From Oligoflexus sp. (GTDB lineage Bacteria; Bdellovibrionota_B; Oligoflexia; Oligoflexales; Oligoflexaceae), in the NCBI GenBank assembly GCA_030151925.1, contig JASLCY010000350.1, positions 1-11,349 of the forward strand: a DNA stretch of 11,349 nt, given 5' to 3'. A program made the translations under genes and the position numbers. This document shows, piece by piece, positions 7,234 to 11,349 of this stretch. The number at the start of each line of letters is the position of its first letter. The first letter of the stretch is position 1. The notes under the pieces were generated by a model, which searched no databases, was not told where the DNA came from, and saw only the letters and a program-made list of their open reading frames with translations.

Positions 7234-8574
7234 ATGAGCGACGAAATTAAGTGGAACCGAACGATATCGGATGTCAACGACGGCATCCTCGCTAACCTTG
7301 GGAAGCCTCATCCCACGTATTTCCTGGCGTGGGGCCTCGCTATTGTCTGTCTTTTGATCGGTGCTTATACCTGGGGCGCGGAGCTCGCCCTCGGTGTCGG
7401 TATCACCGGTAAGACCTCCCCCGTCTATTGGGGCGTTCTTATCACCGACTTCGTATTCTGGGTCGGTATCGGCCACGCCGGTACTTTGATCTCCGCGATC
7501 CTCTTCCTCTTCCGTGCGAAGTGGAGGAACACGGTCAACCGCTCCGCGGAAGCGATGACGGTTTTCGCCGTTATCACCGCGGGTCTCTTCCCCCTGATCC
7601 ACATGGGTCGTTTCTGGTTCGGCGCCTACTGGATCCCGCCGCTGCCGAACACCAACAACCTTTGGGCGAACTACCGCTCTCCACTCGCGTGGGACGTTTT
7701 CGCGATCTCCACGTACCTGACGATCTCGCTCCTCTTCTGGTACATGGGTCTCGTACCCGACCTCGCGTCGATCCGTGACCGCATGACCGGTCTTCGTCGC
7801 GGTATCTACGGTCTGATGTCCTTCGGCTGGCGCGGAACGGCGAAGCAGTGGCACCACTATGAAGCCGGTTACGGTTTCCTCGCTGCTCTCGCAACGCCCC
7901 TCGTACTTTCCGTTCACTCCATCGTTTCCTGGGACTTCGCGATGCCCATCCAACCCGGCTGGCACACCACGATCTTCCCTCCTTACTTCGTCGCCGGCGC
8001 GATCCTCTCCGGTTGCGCGATGGTTTACACCCTCCTCGTGCCCGTCCGTAAGATGTTCCGGATGGAAGAGTTCATCCGTCCCGAACACCTCGAGGCCTGC
8101 GTGAAGCTCACGCTCCTCACCTCGACGATCGTGTTCTACGCTTACGCCATCGAATTCTTCGTCGCCTGGTACTCGGGCAACCCATACGAATGGGCGGTCT
8201 TCGAGAAACGCGCGGTCGGCAACTACGCTTTCTACTTCTGGGTGATGGTGTTCTGTAACTGTATCTTCCCGATGATCTGGTGGTCGAAGCGCATGCGCAA
8301 CAACGTAGCCGTATCGATGTTCGTTGCGGTGCTCGTGAACGTCGGCATGTGGTTCGAACGCTACAACATCATCATCTCTTCTCTCGTAGAAGACTTCCTC
8401 CCGGGCTCTTGGGGGCACTTCCAACCCTCTCTCGGTGATATCGCGCTCTCCGTCGGTAGTTTCGGCTGGTTCATGTTCTGGTTCCTGGTCTTCTGCCGTT
8501 ACTTCCCGATCGTGTCGATGTCCGAGCTGAAGTTGATTATGCCTAAACCACTGAGCAAGAAGGCAGGAGGCTGA
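7234..8574 (+). CDS. actC: ACIII subunit ActC, NrfD/PsrC-type integral membrane quinol-site subunit
   Basis: ActC is a cytoplasmic-membrane subunit of the NrfD/PsrC family. In solved ACIII structures it forms the menaquinol oxidation site next to the Fe-S part of ActB and contains a possible proton path. The 446-residue product has about ten hydrophobic helices (roughly 31-47, 65-93, 106-123, 152-171, 216-236, 249-270, 292-312, 330-350, 358-376 and 404-425). Family-typical stretches are present: HAGTLISAILFLFR (81-94), FPLIHMGR (119-126), HSIVSWDFA (228-236) and the MWFERYNI segment (372-379). There is no cleavable signal; the first 30 residues are hydrophilic. The gene starts 64 nt after actB and ends one base before actD, whose ribosome site lies in its last codons. 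It differs from actF by sequence and by position, so the two NrfD-like subunits can be told apart. Confidence 0.95.
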   Translation: MSDEIKWNRTISDVNDGILANLGKPHPTYFLAWGLAIVCLLIGAYTWGAELALGVGITGKTSPVYWGVLITDFVFWVGIGHAGTLISAILFLFRAKWRNTVNRSAEAMTVFAVITAGLFPLIHMGRFWFGAYWIPPLPNTNNLWANYRSPLAWDVFAISTYLTISLLFWYMGLVPDLASIRDRMTGLRRGIYGLMSFGWRGTAKQWHHYEAGYGFLAALATPLVLSVHSIVSWDFAMPIQPGWHTTIFPPYFVAGAILSGCAMVYTLLVPVRKMFRMEEFIRPEHLEACVKLTLLTSTIVFYAYAIEFFVAWYSGNPYEWAVFEKRAVGNYAFYFWVMVFCNCIFPMIWWSKRMRNNVAVSMFVAVLVNVGMWFERYNIIISSLVEDFLPGSWGHFQPSLGDIALSVGSFGWFMFWFLVFCRYFPIVSMSELKLIMPKPLSKKAGG

Positions 8575-8575
8575 A

Positions 8576-9094
8576 ATGAGAAGACCTGGTGGAATTCTGG
8601 TTATCTATAAGTATCTCGATCAAGTCGTCGATGCGATGAAAGCCATCCGCGATCGCGCCGACTTCAAAGACCACGAAGTCTTCACCCCGACCTCGTACCA
8701 CGAGATCGAGGAAGCGCTCGATGCGGGCCCTAGCCCGGTTCGTTGGTTCACCCTCACCGGCGCCCTTACCGGAACCTGCACGGGTTTCGGCCTCGGCCTC
8801 TGGGTCGACTACGACTGGCCGCAGGTCGTCGGCGGTAAGCTCCCTGGTCTCTATTCGGTTCCTTCGTATTTCATCCTCGGTTTCGAGCTCACGATCCTCT
8901 TCGGTGGTCTGATGACCATCCTGGGCATGCTCGTGATGGGGCGCCTTCCTAACCCGAAGCAACGCATCCTCGACCCGCGTTTCACCGATGACCGCTTCGG
9001 TATCTTCGTACCGAACGTGGCGCTCAATGGTGAGCAGGCCCGTATCCTGAAAGATTTCGGTGCGGAAGAAATTCGTCAGATCGAATCGGAGTGA
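8576..9094 (+). CDS. actD: ACIII subunit ActD (DUF3341), two-helix membrane protein
   Basis: ActD is the small accessory membrane subunit of ACIII, the DUF3341 family. It has no cofactor and packs beside ActC in the complex. The 172-residue product has a soluble N-terminal alpha/beta domain (about 5-50) with a family-like FTPTSYHEIEEAL segment (36-48). Two hydrophobic helices follow (about 57-77 and 96-121), then a polar C-terminal tail with the RFTDDRFGIF segment (135-144). The ATG at 8576 has AGGAGG 5 nt upstream, inside the end of actC, and only 1 nt separates the two genes, which points to translational coupling. Length and helix number match the family. Its precise biochemical role is not settled. 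Confidence 0.92.
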   Translation: MRRPGGILVIYKYLDQVVDAMKAIRDRADFKDHEVFTPTSYHEIEEALDAGPSPVRWFTLTGALTGTCTGFGLGLWVDYDWPQVVGGKLPGLYSVPSYFILGFELTILFGGLMTILGMLVMGRLPNPKQRILDPRFTDDRFGIFVPNVALNGEQARILKDFGAEEIRQIESE

Positions 9095-9096
9095 GG
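9093..9096 (+). promoter_or_regulatory. Ribosome binding site deciding the actE start
   Basis: GAGG, overlapping the actD stop codon, lies 6 nt before the ATG at 9103. An in-frame GTG at 9091 would put this motif inside the coding region and add only four residues, so the ATG is favoured. Confidence 0.6.
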
Positions 9097-9102
9097 AAGC
9101 CC

Positions 9103-9690
9103 ATGAAACACATAGCTAAAGCAGTTGTCGTCAGCAGCTTGTTTGCACTCGGGGCTTGTCGATCCGGTCCAAACAAAACCAAATTGCAGTACATGCCGGA
9201 CATGGCGGATAACCCCACATCGAAGGCTCAGGAAACGTTCATCGATCCGCCCGCGCACAGCGTCGCGATCAATGCGATCCTCTATCCGAAGACTTATGAA
9301 GAAGCGGAAGTCGAACTGAAGAACCCCTTCGGCGAAGACCTGGCACAGATCAGCCCAGCGGTCAAGGAGCGCGGCAAGCACCTCTTTGATACCTACTGCG
9401 CCGTGTGCCACGGCTACGACGGCAAAGGCAAGGGCAACCTCGGCGACGCCTATCCGATCCCCGTACCTGATATCACCCGTGCTGAGCTGAAGGCCCACAA
9501 AGATGGTTGGTTCTTCTATCGCATTTCGAAGGGCGGCACGCAGATGCCATCCTACGCTTATGCGACGTCTCCTTACGAACGCTGGTGGATCATTGCTCAC
9601 CTTCGCGGCCTCCAGAACGGGACCGCGAAGACGGAACATCCTGAGGGGATTCACGTGAATCCTTCTCAACCACCCATCAACATGCAATAA
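9103..9690 (+). CDS. actE: ACIII subunit ActE, monoheme cytochrome c lipoprotein
   Basis: ActE is the monoheme cytochrome c of ACIII and in studied systems is the likely exit point for electrons. The 195-residue product begins with a lipoprotein signal peptide ending in the lipobox LGAC (lipid-bearing Cys19), so it is anchored on the outer face of the cytoplasmic membrane. One heme site is seen: C99-x2-C102-H103 within YCAVCHGYDGKGKG. Met148 in GTQMPSYAY is the expected distal ligand of a class I cytochrome c, and the final helix WWIIAHLRGLQ (about 160-170) is typical of that fold. An N-terminal region of some 80 residues before the heme domain fits ActE rather than a free cytochrome c. It starts 8 nt after actD, and its stop codon overlaps the actF ribosome site. 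Confidence 0.94.
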   Translation: MKHIAKAVVVSSLFALGACRSGPNKTKLQYMPDMADNPTSKAQETFIDPPAHSVAINAILYPKTYEEAEVELKNPFGEDLAQISPAVKERGKHLFDTYCAVCHGYDGKGKGNLGDAYPIPVPDITRAELKAHKDGWFFYRISKGGTQMPSYAYATSPYERWWIIAHLRGLQNGTAKTEHPEGIHVNPSQPPINMQ

Positions 9691-9701
9691 GGAGCGCGTG
9701 A

Positions 9702-10967
9702 ATGAGCTCGCACGGTCACGATCATAGTCACGACTTAGACCACGTCGATAAGCAGTCTCTCTACATTCGCGCCCCCAAAGTTCAGGGCGTCGCGATACTC
9801 TTGGCAGTCCTCGGCCTCATCGGCCTCGGCGCAGCCTTCTTCACGGGTCAAGGCGAGCGCGCCTGGGGCTCGATCATCTTCAACTCGTTCTTCTTCTTCT
9901 GCATCGCCCTCGGCGGAATGATCATCTCGGCTTGTACCGACGTGATCAGCGCGAGCTGGGCTCGTCCCGTCCGTCGTATCCACGAGGCTTTCGGTTCGTT
10001 CGTGCCCATCGGGGCCCTGATCTTCGTCATCGTCCTCGCTTGCATAGCCCTCAACGTGGGGCACGCGCACAACGTCTATCGTTGGATCGCGAATCCCCAC
10101 ATCCTCGACGAGCTCTGGGGTAAGAGGACCTGGCTTCAGCCGGGTTGGTTCTACTTCCGTACGGTCCTGTTCCTCGTCATCATCACCTCGCTCGTCCTGT
10201 GGCAGCTGAAGAAATCGACCAGCCGCGACAAGCTCTGGATGGATGGCCGCACAGAGGAAGCTCATGAAGTGGCCGACGAGACGAAATTCAAGATGCGTTT
10301 CTGGTCGGCTCCTATCCTGATCTGCTTCGGCGTGTTCTTCACCTTCATCGCTTTCGACATCACCATGTCCCTCTCCCCGACCTGGCTTTCGACCCTCTGG
10401 GGCGGTTGGTCTTTCGCGGTGATGATGCAGACGATGTTCGCCTCGACTCTGTGGGTGATGTTCGCGATCCGCAATACGACCGTCGGCGGCTTCATCTCGC
10501 GCCAGCAGTTCCACGACTGCGGTAAACTCATGCACGGCTTCACCGTCTTCTTCGGTTACCTGACCTTCGCGCATGTTCTCACCTACTGGTACGGTAACAT
10601 GCCGGAAGAAACCCAGTACTTCTTGGTTCGTCTCCACTCGACCTGGCTGTATTTCCTCTTCTTCGTGTTCTTCGGCGCGTTCGTCATCCCTCTCTACTCG
10701 CTGATCCCGAAAGCGGCGAAGTGGACTTCGGGCTGGACGCTCCCTGTCGCGGGCCTGATCCTCTTCGCTCAGTGGATCACGAACTTCACTCTCGTGATGC
10801 CGGAGCTGATCAAGCCGGAAGTCGCCAACCTCCCTTACGTGGAGATCGCCGGTTTCTTCCTCATCTTCGGTCTCTTCATTCTGAACTTCCTGCGTTTTGC
10901 CGGTCGTCACCCGATGCTTCCCGTAGCGGATCCGCTTCTTCAGGAAGCTCTCCACGGCGGTCACTAA
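9702..10967 (+). CDS. actF: ACIII subunit ActF, NrfD-like integral membrane protein
   Basis: ActF is the second NrfD-like membrane subunit of ACIII. It resembles ActC in fold, but in studied complexes it is not the main quinol site; a proton-transfer role has been proposed. The 421-residue product has about ten hydrophobic helices (roughly 26-47, 57-80, 98-118, 148-168, 200-222, 232-256, 276-294, 312-335, 345-365, 380-400). Family-like motifs are FDITMSLSPTWLSTLWG (218-234) and YGNMPEETQYFLVRLHSTW (297-315). The N-terminus is rich in His (His4, 6, 8, 10 and 14) and the protein ends HGGH, so a metal contact is possible but unproven. ATG start with AAGGAG 7 nt upstream, which overlaps the actE stop; the genes are 11 nt apart. 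This is the last gene of the operon, followed by a strong terminator. Confidence 0.93.
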   Translation: MSSHGHDHSHDLDHVDKQSLYIRAPKVQGVAILLAVLGLIGLGAAFFTGQGERAWGSIIFNSFFFFCIALGGMIISACTDVISASWARPVRRIHEAFGSFVPIGALIFVIVLACIALNVGHAHNVYRWIANPHILDELWGKRTWLQPGWFYFRTVLFLVIITSLVLWQLKKSTSRDKLWMDGRTEEAHEVADETKFKMRFWSAPILICFGVFFTFIAFDITMSLSPTWLSTLWGGWSFAVMMQTMFASTLWVMFAIRNTTVGGFISRQQFHDCGKLMHGFTVFFGYLTFAHVLTYWYGNMPEETQYFLVRLHSTWLYFLFFVFFGAFVIPLYSLIPKAAKWTSGWTLPVAGLILFAQWITNFTLVMPELIKPEVANLPYVEIAGFFLIFGLFILNFLRFAGRHPMLPVADPLLQEALHGGH

Positions 10968-10986
10968 GAAATTTGGTCAATAAATC

Positions 10987-11018
10987 AAAGGAGTTGCCAT
11001 TTGGCAGCTCCTTTTTTT
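10987..11018 (+). terminator. Rho-independent terminator of the act operon
   Basis: A 12-bp stem (10987-10998 with 11003-11014, one T-G pair) closes a 4-nt ATTT loop. It runs directly into a T-run: seven consecutive T at 11012-11018, the first three in the stem. It lies 19 nt after the actF stop. The opposite strand has no comparable T-run after the stem, so it works mainly for the act operon. Confidence 0.92.
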
Positions 11019-11028
11019 ATTGTTCTTA

Positions 11029-11058
11029 TTGACGTAGTTGATTGGGCTTTGGTACAAG
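11029..11058 (+). promoter_or_regulatory. Candidate promoter of the downstream secreted-protein gene
   Basis: TTGACG (11029-11034, 5 of 6 to the -35) is followed after 18 nt by TACAAG (11053-11058, 4 of 6 to the -10), preceded by TGG, an extended -10 feature. It lies just past the act terminator and about 40 nt before the next start codon, so that gene is probably a separate transcription unit. Confidence 0.45.
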
Positions 11059-11096
11059 CTTGCCGTTATCGAACATGATTTTCCAAGGCGGACCCT

Positions 11097-11349
11097 ATGA
11101 AGGCTTTCGTGGTTTTTTCTCTGTCGTTCCTCGTTTCGACCTCACTCCATGCGGCCGGGCATGAAGGGACTTTTGAGAAAGACTCTTCGTTCGTCCTTCC
11201 TGTAGCCGCTGACGCTTCCCTCGTCGCTGACAGCTACTCCGTAACGCAGGCAGCCGACGTCGCCTTCGGTCGTGACGATCAACTTCAGATCGGAAATTAC
11301 CACCTGAGTTCGCAGGCTCTGATCCGCTTCGATCTGAGTTCGTTGCAGG
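11097..11349 (+). CDS. Secreted protein with DNRLRE/CBM96-like start, truncated by window end
   Basis: Eighty-four codons are visible and the gene continues past the right edge. Residues 1-19 or 1-20 form a Sec signal peptide (MKAF, hydrophobic core, STSLHAA cleavage region), so the protein is exported. After a short linker the segment DASLVADSYSVTQ...FGRDDQLQIGN...ALIRFDLSSL (39-83) has the pattern of DNRLRE/CBM96-type beta-sandwich domains: a variable exposed strand, a 'G...LQIGN' strand, then a 'RFDLSSL' strand. Such domains occur in cell-surface and carbohydrate-associated proteins. The full domain content is unknown. The start is ATG with AAGG 8 nt upstream. It is unrelated to the respiratory operon, from which a terminator and a candidate promoter separate it. 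The domain call comes from pattern memory only. Confidence 0.7.
   Translation, partial: MKAFVVFSLSFLVSTSLHAAGHEGTFEKDSSFVLPVAADASLVADSYSVTQAADVAFGRDDQLQIGNYHLSSQALIRFDLSSLQ

Noticed and set aside
3648..7286. A 1212-codon open frame on the minus strand opposite actB
   Set aside because: It lies wholly opposite well-supported act genes, has a biased Arg/Asp/Val/Ala-rich composition without recognisable domains, and is explained by the rarity of stops opposite GC-rich codons.
7075..8424. A 449-codon minus-strand open frame opposite actC
   Set aside because: It is charged low-complexity sequence with no domain, directly antisense to a conserved 10-helix membrane protein.
9735..10964. A 409-codon minus-strand open frame opposite actF
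   Set aside because: Glu/Asp/Arg-rich composition is the mirror of hydrophobic codons on the plus strand; no ribosome site or domain was seen.
1..11349. CRISPR array, insertion sequence, prophage or tRNA genes
   Set aside because: No regularly spaced repeats, transposase or integrase sequence, or cloverleaf-like segment was found.
1..11349. A novel defence or mobile system
   Set aside because: All complete genes belong to known repair and respiratory families; only the last gene is partial and weakly assigned.

Overview
The window comes from a diderm bacterium with GC-rich coding regions. It encodes two lipoprotein cytochromes, a Tat-exported Fe-S protein and Sec-exported proteins. It holds the 5' part of a nucleotide excision repair operon, then a divergent and visibly AT-richer regulatory gap, then a complete six-gene operon for Alternative Complex III (ACIII, actABCDEF), and finally the start of an unrelated secreted protein gene. 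The use of ACIII, the lipoprotein forms of ActA and ActE, and the absence of adjacent caa3 oxidase genes would fit a Bdellovibrionota, Oligoflexia or other former deltaproteobacterial lineage. That placement is a low-confidence guess from gene content.

Layout. On the minus strand, uvrB (start 2854) overlaps uvrC (start 827) by the 4-bp ATGA, and uvrC runs off the left edge. About 480 bp (2855-3337) without a gene separates uvrB from actA and carries several inverted repeats that look like operator sites. On the plus strand actA (pentaheme lipoprotein), actB (Mo-enzyme-like plus Fe-S ferredoxin fusion), actC (10-helix quinol-site subunit), actD (2-helix DUF3341), actE (monoheme lipoprotein) and actF (10-helix NrfD-like) follow in canonical order. 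From actC onward the genes are nearly touching (gaps of 1, 8 and 11 nt). A strong Rho-independent terminator sits 19 nt after actF. A candidate promoter and a truncated secreted protein with a DNRLRE/CBM96-like beginning complete the window.

How the genes work together. In ACIII as known from Rhodothermus marinus and Flavobacterium johnsoniae, menaquinol is oxidised at the ActC/ActB interface. Electrons pass through the Fe-S clusters of ActB to the hemes of ActA and ActE and on to a terminal oxidase or soluble cytochrome. ActD and ActF complete the membrane part. Every cofactor-binding motif I can check is present. UvrB and UvrC act together with UvrA, which is not in the window, to cut damaged DNA.

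I see no previously undescribed enzyme system. The less ordinary material is regulatory: the palindrome over a candidate actA promoter, the dyad upstream of uvrB, the GC-rich hairpin between actB and actC, and the uvrB-uvrC coupling.
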